Shown here: positions 42,000 through 50,899 of the stretch, piece by piece | Layout: every line of letters starts with the position of its first letter | Position numbering within the stretch: position 1 is the first letter of the stretch | Origin: Cytophagaceae bacterium | Lineage (GTDB): Bacteria > Bacteroidota > Bacteroidia > Cytophagales > Flexibacteraceae | DNA: 64,000 bases | Assembly: GCA_027490155.1 (NCBI GenBank) | Contig: JAIXYP010000054.1 | Span: 1 to 64,000, forward strand | Direction of reading: 5' to 3' | Position numbers and translations under genes: made by a program | Notes under the pieces: generated by a model | Told to the model about the DNA's origin: nothing | Database searches by the model: none | The model's input: only the letters and a program-made list of their open reading frames with translations

Positions 42000-43332
42000 C
42001 CCTCTAACCGTCCAGGCCAATAAGGTCGTATTAGGCATTGACATAGGCACCAGCAAGGTGGTGGCTGTCATTGGTGCGCTCAACGAAAACGGCAAGCTCA
42101 ACATCATTGGCCAAGGTAGGGCCAATTGTGAAGGCGTTGTTAGCGGTCAGGTGCTCAATATCGATAAAACAGCCAATGCCATTAACCTTGCCGTAGCCGA
42201 AGCTGCTAAAACCGTCTCAGTCGAGATTGACGAAATTAACATCTCCATCTCTGGCCCTAATATTCTAAGCGCACTCCACCGGAATGGCATAACACGCATC
42301 GAGGAAGAGGACGAAATTAGCGCAGAGGACATCAAGCGGCTAGTGGACGAAACGTTTTCGGCAGTCGTTACTCCGGTTGGCTATAAAATTCTGCATGCCT
42401 TGCCTCAGAAGTACCACATCGATGGCCAAGCCTATATATACGATCCAGTTGGTCGGCAAGGTGCTAGGCTTGAGGCTGACTTTAATGTCGTATCAGCCAC
42501 CATGAACAGTATCCTCAATATTAGCAAGAGTCTTAAGCGGAACGACATCACGGCCAACAACCATTACGAGGCTGGACTCGCTAGTGCTTTGGCAGTATTG
42601 CTGCCAGAGGAAATGGATATGGGTGTAGTGCTTATCGATATGGGTGCTGGCACAACCGAGATTTTGATATTCCATGACAAGGTGCTTCGGCATTTATCCG
42701 TTCTGCCCTTTGGCGGCAATATCATCACCAAAGACATCGTCGAGGGCTGTAACATCCAGGAAAAGCAAGCTGAAGCCATCAAGCAACAGGTTGGCAATGC
42801 CATCCCCGAGAATACCATAGAGGGTAATTATATCGCGATCCCTGGCATCAAAAACAGGGCATCCAAGGAGATTTCGGTACGGAACCTGTCGCGCATTATT
42901 GCGGCCCGCACCGAGGAACTTTTTGAGATTATCGACAACGAAATCTCGAACAGTGGTTGGGCTGACCGGATGGGTGCAGGGATCGTCCTGACCGGAGGTT
43001 GTGCCAATATGTTGGGCCTCAAGCAGTTGGTCGAGACCATGACAGGCTTCGAGGTCCGGATAGGACACCCGAATGAATATCTTGGGAAATCCAAAACCGA
43101 AGCGATCAAAAATCCTTCTTATGCCACCGCTGTCGGTTTAGCGCTTGCGGGTTCAATGTATCTAGACGAACGTGATAAGGCGCATAACACTGCCAAACGT
43201 GCCTCAAAGGCAGCTAAGCCCAAGGCTGTATCAAACAATGGGTCTAACCCTTCCAAGTCTCTTGATGGAATATTCAAGAAATTGAGCGATTTTATAAACA
43301 ATGATGACGACAGTTTGCCTGATAAATATTAG
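41989..43332 (+). CDS. ftsA: cell division protein FtsA
   Basis: A 447-residue actin-like ATPase. Phosphate 1 motif is LGIDIGTSKVVAVIG, phosphate 2 VLIDMGAGTTEIL, and the adenosine motif GIVLTGGCANMLGL. The SHS2/1C domain lies between about residues 85 and 165. The C-terminal tail is a Lys/Ala/Ser-rich linker followed by a short amphipathic end (FKKLSDFIN) suited to membrane attachment. It tethers FtsZ filaments to the membrane. GTG start, overlapping ftsQ. Confidence 0.96.
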   Translation: MSNNPLTVQANKVVLGIDIGTSKVVAVIGALNENGKLNIIGQGRANCEGVVSGQVLNIDKTANAINLAVAEAAKTVSVEIDEINISISGPNILSALHRNGITRIEEEDEISAEDIKRLVDETFSAVVTPVGYKILHALPQKYHIDGQAYIYDPVGRQGARLEADFNVVSATMNSILNISKSLKRNDITANNHYEAGLASALAVLLPEEMDMGVVLIDMGAGTTEILIFHDKVLRHLSVLPFGGNIITKDIVEGCNIQEKQAEAIKQQVGNAIPENTIEGNYIAIPGIKNRASKEISVRNLSRIIAARTEELFEIIDNEISNSGWADRMGAGIVLTGGCANMLGLKQLVETMTGFEVRIGHPNEYLGKSKTEAIKNPSYATAVGLALAGSMYLDERDKAHNTAKRASKAAKPKAVSNNGSNPSKSLDGIFKKLSDFINNDDDSLPDKY

Positions 43333-43476
43333 GCCAGACGATAGGTTCCACTTATCCTCAAGGTAAGGCCCTAGTTTTGTCGTTGCCCCATTACCGCTGC
43401 CCAATCATCGACCAATATTGCCCACAACATACTATCCTCTGCCAAGGCAGTCCACCACTTACAAGCCTACTCACGC

Positions 43477-45174
43477 ATGATAACGCCACGCTTTAATCCT
43501 GATGATTTGCACGACAAGTCATCAATCCAGGATGTCAACTCCGACCAAGAGACATCAGCACGCCCTATTTACTCCTTTATCAACCCTGATCATGATGATA
43601 TCATCATTAAGGTTGTGGGTGTAGGGGGCGGTGGCAGCCATGCCGTCAAAAACATGCAAAAGGCAGGTATTCGTGGGGTTGACTTTATGGTTGTCAATAC
43701 CGACCGGCAAGCTCTCAGGAACAACCCAGTCCAGAAGAAAATTCAGATCGGTACCACCCTAACTGGTGGGCTAGGAGCTGGCTCAAATGCTGAGGTGGGT
43801 GAGAAGGCTGCACAAGAAAGCCGACAAGAGATCATCGACGCACTCAGTGATGGTACACGTATGGTGTTTATCACGGCAGGTATGGGTGGCGGCACTGGTA
43901 CTGGGGCATCCCCAATTATTGCAGAGGTGGCACGCGAATTGGGTATCCTAACTGTGGGTATCGTTACCTTACCATTCTCAACAGAGGGCGTGCCAAAGAT
44001 GGAGCGTGCCTTTAAAGGTGTAGCGGCGCTAAAGGAATATTGCGACACAGTATTGGTGATCCTGAACGATAAGTTGGTCGAGGTTTTTGGGTCCTTGTCT
44101 TACCTAGACGCCTACCAAAAGGCTGATAGTGTCTTGCTCACAGCTGCCAAAAGCATCGCAGAGATCATCACTGTCGAAGGACACCCGAACGTTGACTTTA
44201 ATGACGTCAAGACGGTAATGCAAGATAGTAGAACCTCTGTAATGGGGACTGGCATCGCAAGCGGAGAAAATGCCTGTCGCACTGCCGCCGCGCAAGCCCT
44301 CGATAGTCCATTACTTAACAATTATAACATTGCAGGTGCCAAGTTTATCTTGGTGGGCATCTTCTTTGGCAAGGTGTCTCCTAACATCGCCGAGATAGAC
44401 CAGGTCAACTCGGACATTCAGGAGCAGACAGGCTTTAACTCTGAGCTTAAATTTAGTGCATTCCAAGATCCTGATCTTGAGGATGAGATCCGGGTGACTG
44501 TCATTGCGACGGGTTTTGAGGATGACGATCCGTTCTATGGCTACTCACGTCCGTCGGAGATGTCTGGTAACGCTCGCGAGCGTGTTGTAAGGGAGACTGC
44601 CAAAACAGTGCACCTTTCACCCAACAAAGCTCCAGCTGCACCGTCCCAACAAGCCGCTGCGCCTCAGCAGCAGCAGACGTACCAGCAGCCACAGTCCCCA
44701 CAACAGACCAATAATGCCTCACGTCCTCTCTTCACTAAGGATGAGCATGAAAGGGCGGCTTCCTATCAGCAACAGCAACAACAAGCCCCCAAACAAAGTC
44801 CCCAAACGCCCAGAACTACAGTCAATCTTGACGGTACGCTCATGCTGAACGGATTTTCGGTGCCGGCTGAGGACCCGACAGACAAAATATTTGCCGAACA
44901 GTCCTTGTCAGACAACCGTCTGGATGCCTTGGTAGAGCAGCGCAAGGCGAGGCAAGAACGCCAGCGTCAGCTCAATGACCTTAAACGTCAAGGTGTTAAC
45001 GGAGTGGCAAGCCCTGAGGGTATCAAGATGATGAACGAGCCTACCTGGCTCAGGATGAACATTGACCTTAATGACAACGTTAATCCTGGAAGCCGTCAGG
45101 TTAGTCGTACCACAGTCAACATGGACAATGAGTTGCGGGAGAACAACCGTTTTTTGCATGACAACATTGACTAG
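43477..45174 (+). CDS. ftsZ: cell division protein FtsZ
   Basis: A 565-residue tubulin homologue. The nucleotide site shows VGVGGGGSHAVKNM and the tubulin signature GMGGGTGTGASPIIAEVA; the T7 loop is NVDFNDVKTVM. The core ends near residue 340, followed by a long Gln/Pro-rich linker (about 375-440) and a C-terminal region containing PTWLRMNIDLND and ending NNRFLHDNID, a tail style seen in Bacteroidota FtsZ. It polymerises into the Z ring. Located 144 bp after ftsA; a -7-like box TAGTTTTG at 43372-43379 could add an internal promoter. Confidence 0.97.
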   Translation: MITPRFNPDDLHDKSSIQDVNSDQETSARPIYSFINPDHDDIIIKVVGVGGGGSHAVKNMQKAGIRGVDFMVVNTDRQALRNNPVQKKIQIGTTLTGGLGAGSNAEVGEKAAQESRQEIIDALSDGTRMVFITAGMGGGTGTGASPIIAEVARELGILTVGIVTLPFSTEGVPKMERAFKGVAALKEYCDTVLVILNDKLVEVFGSLSYLDAYQKADSVLLTAAKSIAEIITVEGHPNVDFNDVKTVMQDSRTSVMGTGIASGENACRTAAAQALDSPLLNNYNIAGAKFILVGIFFGKVSPNIAEIDQVNSDIQEQTGFNSELKFSAFQDPDLEDEIRVTVIATGFEDDDPFYGYSRPSEMSGNARERVVRETAKTVHLSPNKAPAAPSQQAAAPQQQQTYQQPQSPQQTNNASRPLFTKDEHERAASYQQQQQQAPKQSPQTPRTTVNLDGTLMLNGFSVPAEDPTDKIFAEQSLSDNRLDALVEQRKARQERQRQLNDLKRQGVNGVASPEGIKMMNEPTWLRMNIDLNDNVNPGSRQVSRTTVNMDNELRENNRFLHDNID

Positions 45175-45197
45175 CTAGGCTTGTTAGTCGGATACTA

Positions 45198-45237
45198 CAA
45201 AAGCGGGAGCTCCATAACTAAGGGCTCCCGCTTTTTT
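45198..45237. terminator. bidirectional terminator between ftsZ and the copper ATPase gene
   Basis: A 12-bp stem (45199-45210 with 45224-45235), 13-base loop, then T6 on the plus strand; A-rich on the other side. Sits between converging genes. Confidence 0.88.
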
Positions 45238-45274
45238 GGGATAGTATTCCGGATAGGTCGAACAGGCAATTGGC

Positions 45275-47767
45275 CTAGCTCTTGATAAAATGATGCCCTA
45301 CTTTGATACGGATACTATTTAGTACCACTGTGATGGAGCTAAGAGCCATCGAGAGACCTGCCCATAAGTGGCTGTCATGGATATTGAACAAGGCAACAGA
45401 CAAACCAGCAGCCATCGGGATCATGAGGAGGTTATAGCCAAAGGCCCAAATTAGGTTCTCACGAATGCGGGCATTAAGCTGTTTGCTGATACCATAGGCG
45501 GTGTCGATTGCATTGAGGTCAGGCCGCATGAGGGTGATAGCGGCTGCTTGTTGGGCTATATCCGTCCCTGCTTTGACGGCAATACTGACATCTGCCACTG
45601 CTAGGCTTGGTGCGTCGTTGATCCCGTCTCCTATCATTGCCACGATTTTGCCCTGTGCCTGAAGCTGCTGGATATACGTAGACTTATCAGTCGGCAACTG
45701 GTTTGCCTTTGCGTTTGTAGCTGGTATTCCGAGCTGGGCAGCTAGGCTGGTGACAGGACTTTCCTTATCACCACTCAGCAGGTGGACATTGATGTGTTTT
45801 TCTTCGGCCCAGTGGATAATTTTAGTGGCATCAGGACGAAGTTCGTCTTGTAAAAAGAAACAAGCAACCACAGTGCCCTCGACCCCGATCCAGACTTCGG
45901 AGGCCTCGGAATGAGATATATTGGCTTGGTTACTGAAACGATCGAGCGATGGTGGCACTAAGCAACCTTTGGCCCGGAGCCATTCTGGCTTGCCAATCAG
46001 GACTGAAAAATGATGCGATTGCTCAGCATCCAGAGCTTCAGTGGTTTCTGTAGGAGCATGCGGAAAGCGAAACAGCTCTTTTAGCTGGGCAGCTGGGTCT
46101 ATTGGAACTTTTCCCCAATAATTAACCAAAAAAACCTCCATGCCATTCCCTGGGTGGTTTATGTCGTTCAGGAGCACAAAGTCACTCCCTTGCTCTGTTG
46201 CCTTGTTTTGGTCAGTGGGTCCATTAAGCGAGGCCCAGTTCATAATGGACTTGGTCAGTGGGTGGTTGTTGACTTCGGACACTAGCCCAAGTATGGTCCA
46301 GAAGTCTTGCTTAGCCTTTGATGATAAATAGGCGTCGCATACGTAAGGGATACCCACAGTGAGTGTCCCCGTTTTATCAAAGACGATATCGGTGATGGTG
46401 CCTAAGGCCTCAAGGCCGTCACTTTTGCGAACAAGAATGCCATTTTGAGAAGCTATCCCTATAGCCTTAACCATCACGATTGGTGTGGCCAGCCCTAGTG
46501 CACAAGGGCAGGAAACAATCAAGACTGTGATCATGGACCCTAGCCCTAGGCTGCGTGCCTGTGCCGTAGTGGCGACCAAATCCCAGGCGAACCAACCGGC
46601 CTGTACCATAGCCCCGGCGGCCAGCCAAAAGCCTAGTGCTGCCACGCTCATAATCAGAACGAAAGGGATAAACCGGGCAGCTACCCTGTCTGCCATACCT
46701 TGTGACTTACTAGGTGTACTTTGGGCTATTCTGATGGCTTTGATGGCTGTTTCGATCACGGTTGTACCCACTTTCGACTTCATGACCTGTACCTGGAGGC
46801 TTCCATTGAGATTAAGGGTGCCCGCCCAGACTTCTTGGCCAAGTGTTTTGAGTTCAGGCATCGCCTCCCCGTTAATGATTTGCTGGTCCACCTCGCTAGT
46901 ACCGGCAATTACGGTTCCATCGATCGGGATTAGCTCACCTGGCCGGACTAGGACGACATCCCCTTCTATCAGTTTTAGTACACTAATTTGCTTAACAGTT
47001 TTACCACTGACTAAGTTGGCCACCGTAGGTTGCCGATTGATAAGATTTTTGAGGGCTTGGCCAGTTTTTCGTTTAACGTTATCTTCCAGAATACGACCTA
47101 CTGTAACGGAAGCAAGCACAAGAAATGGGCCGTCAAACATGACCATCGGATGGAAATCTTGTTGCAACATCCATTCAGGATTAAATATCGAAAGTAATGA
47201 ATAAAATGTGGCCACCATTGAGCTAATAAATATTAGTGAATCCATCCCTGGTCTTCGATTGATTAATTGTTGTAATCCGTTTGCAAGTGGCAGATTAGAA
47301 ACAAAACCAATCAAAACGAACGAAAATCCGAACGTATTGATAATAACAGAATAATCAATTGGTGTATAACTTAGTTCGGAAATAGGTCGTAAATACCATG
47401 CAAATAAAATCAGGAGTGCCAAGAAACAGGATATAATCAAATACTTCCCCGGATGCATTGGCCTGATTGATGAAATAGGATCATCAAGTTTGTTAATCGG
47501 TTCTAGGGTATCCGTTGGCCAAATCTTGGTGCTATGATGAAGGCTATAACCTTGTGTTTTGAGTCTCATGACCCATTCTTCAGGTCGTGTTAGGGTCGTG
47601 TCATAGGTGATAAATGCTTCATTATCAACAATGTTGAACTGGGACCCCTTAACTCCATTAAAATAGGATAAAGTATCCTTGATGGCATTAGCACAGCTAG
47701 AACAGGTCATCCCCCGGACCTCAAACGCCTGTGTGACTAGATTGGTATTTTCGTCGGAAGTATCCAT
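45275..47767 (-). CDS. copA: heavy-metal (copper-type) P1B ATPase
   Basis: An 830-residue membrane ATPase. An N-terminal HMA domain carries GMTCSSC (Cys22, Cys25). About eight helices follow, with the metal-binding CPCALGLATP in helix 6, the phosphorylation motif DKTGTLTVG, HPLTKSI of the nucleotide domain, and GDGINDAPSLAVAD. The CPC motif and a single CxxC HMA point to monovalent copper export (or silver). Between the phosphorylation and hinge motifs is a longer than usual loop. It is next to HMA-domain proteins and an AraC-HMA regulator, which fits a copper-resistance module. Confidence 0.92.
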   Translation of the reverse strand: MDTSDENTNLVTQAFEVRGMTCSSCANAIKDTLSYFNGVKGSQFNIVDNEAFITYDTTLTRPEEWVMRLKTQGYSLHHSTKIWPTDTLEPINKLDDPISSIRPMHPGKYLIISCFLALLILFAWYLRPISELSYTPIDYSVIINTFGFSFVLIGFVSNLPLANGLQQLINRRPGMDSLIFISSMVATFYSLLSIFNPEWMLQQDFHPMVMFDGPFLVLASVTVGRILEDNVKRKTGQALKNLINRQPTVANLVSGKTVKQISVLKLIEGDVVLVRPGELIPIDGTVIAGTSEVDQQIINGEAMPELKTLGQEVWAGTLNLNGSLQVQVMKSKVGTTVIETAIKAIRIAQSTPSKSQGMADRVAARFIPFVLIMSVAALGFWLAAGAMVQAGWFAWDLVATTAQARSLGLGSMITVLIVSCPCALGLATPIVMVKAIGIASQNGILVRKSDGLEALGTITDIVFDKTGTLTVGIPYVCDAYLSSKAKQDFWTILGLVSEVNNHPLTKSIMNWASLNGPTDQNKATEQGSDFVLLNDINHPGNGMEVFLVNYWGKVPIDPAAQLKELFRFPHAPTETTEALDAEQSHHFSVLIGKPEWLRAKGCLVPPSLDRFSNQANISHSEASEVWIGVEGTVVACFFLQDELRPDATKIIHWAEEKHINVHLLSGDKESPVTSLAAQLGIPATNAKANQLPTDKSTYIQQLQAQGKIVAMIGDGINDAPSLAVADVSIAVKAGTDIAQQAAAITLMRPDLNAIDTAYGISKQLNARIRENLIWAFGYNLLMIPMAAGLSVALFNIHDSHLWAGLSMALSSITVVLNSIRIKVGHHFIKS

Positions 47768-47810
47768 GTTGATTATCAGGTTCTGTTAAAGATACAAAGG
47801 TCCGCTAAAC

Positions 47811-47844
47811 AAAAAACCTGGCCATTATATCTAATGGTCAGGTT
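47811..47844 (-). terminator. terminator between the AraC-HMA gene and the ATPase gene
   Basis: On the minus strand, stem AACCTGACCATTA with TAATGGCCAGGTT around a 4-base loop, then a T run. It should end or attenuate the regulator transcript before copA. Confidence 0.85.
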
Positions 47845-47878
47845 CTATCAAAATTAGGTTAGTTAACTGCTTGGTAGT

Positions 47879-48457
47879 CTAGTCGGTCAACTTATCGATG
47901 CGTAATCGGTCGGTTGGCTTCTGGCTTTTGTAACTGCTAGGAGTCATACCCGTTATTTGGCGAAATTGATTGCTGAAATAGGCAGCAGAACTATAGCCTA
48001 ATCGGGCTGCAATTTCACTCATACTCATTTGTTCCTCATGGAGCCACTCTTTGGCCTGTTCAATCTTTTGCATGATCGTGAACCGCTCGAGCGACATCGT
48101 TTCGTATGTGCCAAAAAGATGTGTCAAGGTAGAATAGTCCTTAGCCATCTCTTGCTCGAGGTAGGCAGACATATTGAGGTGCATGTGCTCTAACTTGCCT
48201 GAACGAACTAGATTGCGTATTGTGTCCTTAATCCGTTGGACTATGATCTCCCCAGGTTTCTGGATAATGTCAAAGCCAATATCACGCAATTTTTGGGCAA
48301 GTATCGGCAATCCAACACCCGTGCCAGGATCATTGAAGATGGCTTGGCCTAGTTTGACGCTGATCGGTACGTAGCCACTGCTGATGAGCAAGGCTTCGAC
48401 TGCCATGATGCAGCGGTCGCACACCATGTTTTTGATACTGATGCTTTTAGTTTCCAT
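47879..48457 (-). CDS. AraC-type regulator with N-terminal HMA-like metal domain
   Basis: A 192-residue fusion. Residues 1-70 resemble a heavy-metal-associated ferredoxin fold with KNMVCDRC (Cys13, Cys16). Residues 80-182 form an AraC/XylS DNA-binding domain with two helix-turn-helix units, including EIAARLGYSSAAYFSNQFRQ and ITGMTPSSY. The simplest reading is that metal binding at the CxxC controls DNA binding, and that the target is the neighbouring ATPase and lipoprotein genes. It is 9 bp downstream of the HMA lipoprotein gene. The direction of regulation is unknown. Confidence 0.88.
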   Translation of the reverse strand: METKSISIKNMVCDRCIMAVEALLISSGYVPISVKLGQAIFNDPGTGVGLPILAQKLRDIGFDIIQKPGEIIVQRIKDTIRNLVRSGKLEHMHLNMSAYLEQEMAKDYSTLTHLFGTYETMSLERFTIMQKIEQAKEWLHEEQMSMSEIAARLGYSSAAYFSNQFRQITGMTPSSYKSQKPTDRLRIDKLTD

Positions 48458-48466
48458 CTATCGGCT

Positions 48467-48913
48467 TTAGTTGTTAGGCAAGATAGAGGTGAGCATCAAT
48501 TGGGAATTAGTTGGATGGTAAACGGCTAATGCCTTTACTTTGATGGTGCGCTCATATTGGCAACAATCGGGTAAGTTTTGGTATGCAGAGTCGGTGGACG
48601 CTTTGAACTCGGTATCATGCCCCGATGCGGCAATGAGATCGCAAACCTCAACCTTGGTCAGGTTGGTGCCAGACAGACTGGCTACGAATGTTTGAGTCTC
48701 AGGTGTCCAACGTGGATTTTGGACTCCGGCTTGCTTAACAGCTTCGATGATACGCTCTTGGCACATTTCGCAATTACCCAATACCTTAAAGCTAACGACC
48801 TCAGCAGAAGCGGTAGGTTGGTTGGTATTGGTTTTGGGTGTACTGTCGGTGTTGCTACAAGCAACGCTGAATGATGCCACCGCAAGGCAGAGCAGTATTC
48901 TTAATGTGTTCAT
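48467..48913 (-). CDS. HMA-domain lipoprotein
   Basis: A 148-residue exported protein started at the ATG at 48913, which opens a signal peptide ending in lipobox FSVAC (Cys19); the longer frame from 49003 has no signal. A low-complexity Thr/Asn linker leads to an HMA-like domain with GNCEMCQERI (Cys48, Cys51). A CC pair follows at 117-118. It probably binds copper in the periplasm and may pass it to an export partner. It is in the same transcript as the AraC-HMA regulator. Confidence 0.85.
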   Translation of the reverse strand: MNTLRILLCLAVASFSVACSNTDSTPKTNTNQPTASAEVVSFKVLGNCEMCQERIIEAVKQAGVQNPRWTPETQTFVASLSGTNLTKVEVCDLIAASGHDTEFKASTDSAYQNLPDCCQYERTIKVKALAVYHPTNSQLMLTSILPNN

Positions 48914-49086
48914 GATTAGTTGATGATTAAAGTCAAAAATAAGGTGTGCCATGCGGTTGCCTTGTCTGGCGCCTAGCAAGGCGTTCAGGGCAAGAAGCAC
49001 CAATAAGTGGTGGCCAAACGACTAATCTGAATTAGTTGGTTGAGCTTTGCATTGCCTGACTATTGACTACTAATTCGATTGTAGTT

Positions 49087-49533
49087 CTATAGCCTTAAAT
49101 TTTGGCATTGGTCCAGAATGGGTATTGAGTGACCAAGATTTGTATAGTAGCTAACTGCTCGATCGTCGAGGACCATAAAGTCCGTCAGGGTTGGCAGCGT
49201 GACAAGGGCCCGGCCTGTAATTTGGTTCAGCAAAAAGCCTAGAGGCTGTCTTGCTTTTGGGCAGTTGTCATATTGGTTGACGCTAGCATCAATGAATGTA
49301 CCTTGGATATGTCCGAGGTGTCTGGAACAACAGTTATGGCCGAGAAATAACTTAGGGCAAGCCTCAGGGGCGTCGGCGCAGCACGGTCGGCTGCAGTCTG
49401 TTGAGATGGGTAGGATATAGGCGTTACCTTGTGCAAGAACAGCGTCATTGCAGCAATTTTCTTCGAGGTCAGGGATCCCTATTTGGGAGGCCAACATCAG
49501 CACAGTCATTACTATACACAACAACTGACGCAT
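49087..49533 (-). CDS. exported cysteine-rich protein of unknown function
   Basis: A 148-residue protein with a cleavable-looking signal (MRQLLCIVMTVLMLASQIG). The mature part has about twelve cysteines in its first 80 residues, including three CC pairs (ENCCND, RPCCAD, HNCCSR), and is Cys-poor later. The position upstream of copper-module genes, and the resemblance in layout to small CC-containing Bacteroidota proteins found near cation efflux genes, suggest metal binding. I do not recognise a named family with confidence. Confidence 0.7.
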   Translation of the reverse strand: MRQLLCIVMTVLMLASQIGIPDLEENCCNDAVLAQGNAYILPISTDCSRPCCADAPEACPKLFLGHNCCSRHLGHIQGTFIDASVNQYDNCPKARQPLGFLLNQITGRALVTLPTLTDFMVLDDRAVSYYTNLGHSIPILDQCQNLRL

Positions 49534-49683
49534 ACTAAAGCTTAATGGGAGGGGTTGGAAATGGTGAGTGCCAGAGATATTTTAGCTGGCAAATGTATAT
49601 ACGGAAGCCTAAAATGCTTCCGTATATCCCTATTTCCGAAAGAAGTTACCTAAAGTTGTTCGGCAACCTATAAAATCAGGTAA

Positions 49684-50217
49684 TTATTTCGATTTTGTGT
49701 ACTGAAGGTTCAACAAAAGTTTGACGTCATCTGATACGACGATGTTGCCAGCCTCGGTCACAGCGCTCCAGACAAGACCAAAATCTTTGCGGTTGATAGT
49801 ACCTGTGATTTCGAAGCCTGCCTTTTCGTTACCATAGAAATCGGTCGCTGTGCCGCCGTACTCGGCTTTCAGGATTACGGCCTTGGTAACACCGTGCAGC
49901 GTAAGGTTACCCTCAACACTGTATTGCGTGTCGTTCAGTTTCTTGAAGTTGCTCGACACAAAGGTGAGCGATGGGTGGTTGTCAGCATCGAAGAACTCGG
50001 CAGACTTAAGGTGAGTGTCGCGCTGCTCCATTCCTGTGTCGATGCTGTTGATATCGGCACTGAATGAGGCTTTGGCTCCTACCAGATCGTCACTAATGGT
50101 GTCTAGCGTTCCGCTGAAAGATTTAAACGAACCGGTGACGGTGCTGATGACAAGGTGCTTGACCTTGAATTGTACTTCGCTGTGCGATGGGTCAACGGTC
50201 CAGTTTGCTGTAGCCAT
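49684..50217 (-). CDS. YceI-family lipid-binding protein
   Basis: A 177-residue lipocalin-like protein started at the ATG at 50217 (MATANWTVDPSHSEVQF), the normal family N-terminus without a signal peptide; the frame from 50304 adds residues with no counterpart. Landmarks are VDPSHSEVQFKVKHL, the DTHLKSAEFFDADNHP turn and the AGFEITGTINRKDFGL strand. YceI proteins bind isoprenoid-type lipids or amides. The role here is unknown. A -7-like box and a palindrome lie upstream at 50402-50422. Confidence 0.93.
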   Translation of the reverse strand: MATANWTVDPSHSEVQFKVKHLVISTVTGSFKSFSGTLDTISDDLVGAKASFSADINSIDTGMEQRDTHLKSAEFFDADNHPSLTFVSSNFKKLNDTQYSVEGNLTLHGVTKAVILKAEYGGTATDFYGNEKAGFEITGTINRKDFGLVWSAVTEAGNIVVSDDVKLLLNLQYTKSK

Positions 50218-50534
50218 GATGTAGTGGTTGTGGGGTTTGAGGTTTGAAAATTGTCTAAAGTCGTAACGGTTGTCGGGTACTAACTCACTTATAATAAGCA
50301 ACATTGCAAAAACCGTGCTGTCAGCTTAGTACTGACAATAATGGTATTTGGGCTTGAGACCTGTCAGGTTTGTACTCCCTTTAACTATCATTAAGACGAT
50401 ACAAAAGTATATGTTGCAACATGTATAAGCCTTGTCAACGTCTTGTATAAATGCCGCTAAGTCTTGTAAAAAGAGGCACAGCGAGATTGCAATTTCCTTA
50501 AGTGAACAAGCCTCTAGGTTTCCCAGATGCTATT
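50218..50534. other. intergenic region upstream of the YceI gene
   Basis: About 320 bp without a gene. It contains CAAAAGTA at 50402-50409 (TACTTTTG on the minus strand) and the perfect palindrome ATGTTGCAACAT at 50411-50422 just upstream of it. Confidence 0.5.
50411..50422. promoter_or_regulatory. 12-bp palindrome, possible operator
   Basis: ATGTTGCAACAT, perfectly symmetric, placed immediately upstream of the minus-strand -7 box TACTTTTG (50402-50409). This is where an activator or repressor of the YceI gene would bind. Confidence 0.45.
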
Positions 50535-50852
50535 TTAAGCCCCTAATAGCCTGATTTCTTTTATGATGCCTGCGCCTACATGGCGGCTGATTTGGGCCAT
50601 TAGGCGTTCTCTGGTCAGGTGAAACTCCTGCCGTAAGGAGGGTGAGGTAATGATCATGACCAAAACGCCCTGCTGGACGTACATCTTCTGGATATTTAGC
50701 AAAACGGAAGGGCTAAATGTGCCGTTGATAAAGTCTAGTACACGTGTTTCGTTTACCTTTTGGTCCATATTTCCCTTGCGCAGTACCTCGGCGAGCATTG
50801 TTGCCAAGGATTGCGGTTCGTTCGCACGCTGGTCTTTAGGGTACTTGGCCAT
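50535..50852 (-). CDS. DUF721 (DciA-like) protein
   Basis: A 105-residue DUF721 protein. The core runs from SLATMLAEVLRKGNMDQKVNE through SPSVLLNIQKM and VLVMIITSPSLRQEFHLTRERL to the C-terminal KEIRLLG. The family includes DciA, which helps load the replicative helicase DnaB where DnaC is absent. Family membership is good; the helicase role is inferred from DciA of other phyla. It lies 47 bp downstream of the cobalamin adenosyltransferase gene. Confidence 0.85.
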   Translation of the reverse strand: MAKYPKDQRANEPQSLATMLAEVLRKGNMDQKVNETRVLDFINGTFSPSVLLNIQKMYVQQGVLVMIITSPSLRQEFHLTRERLMAQISRHVGAGIIKEIRLLGA

Positions 50853-50899
50853 TTGTAAGAAGGTGTGGAATCAATATGACGATTAGGCAGAGATTTAGG

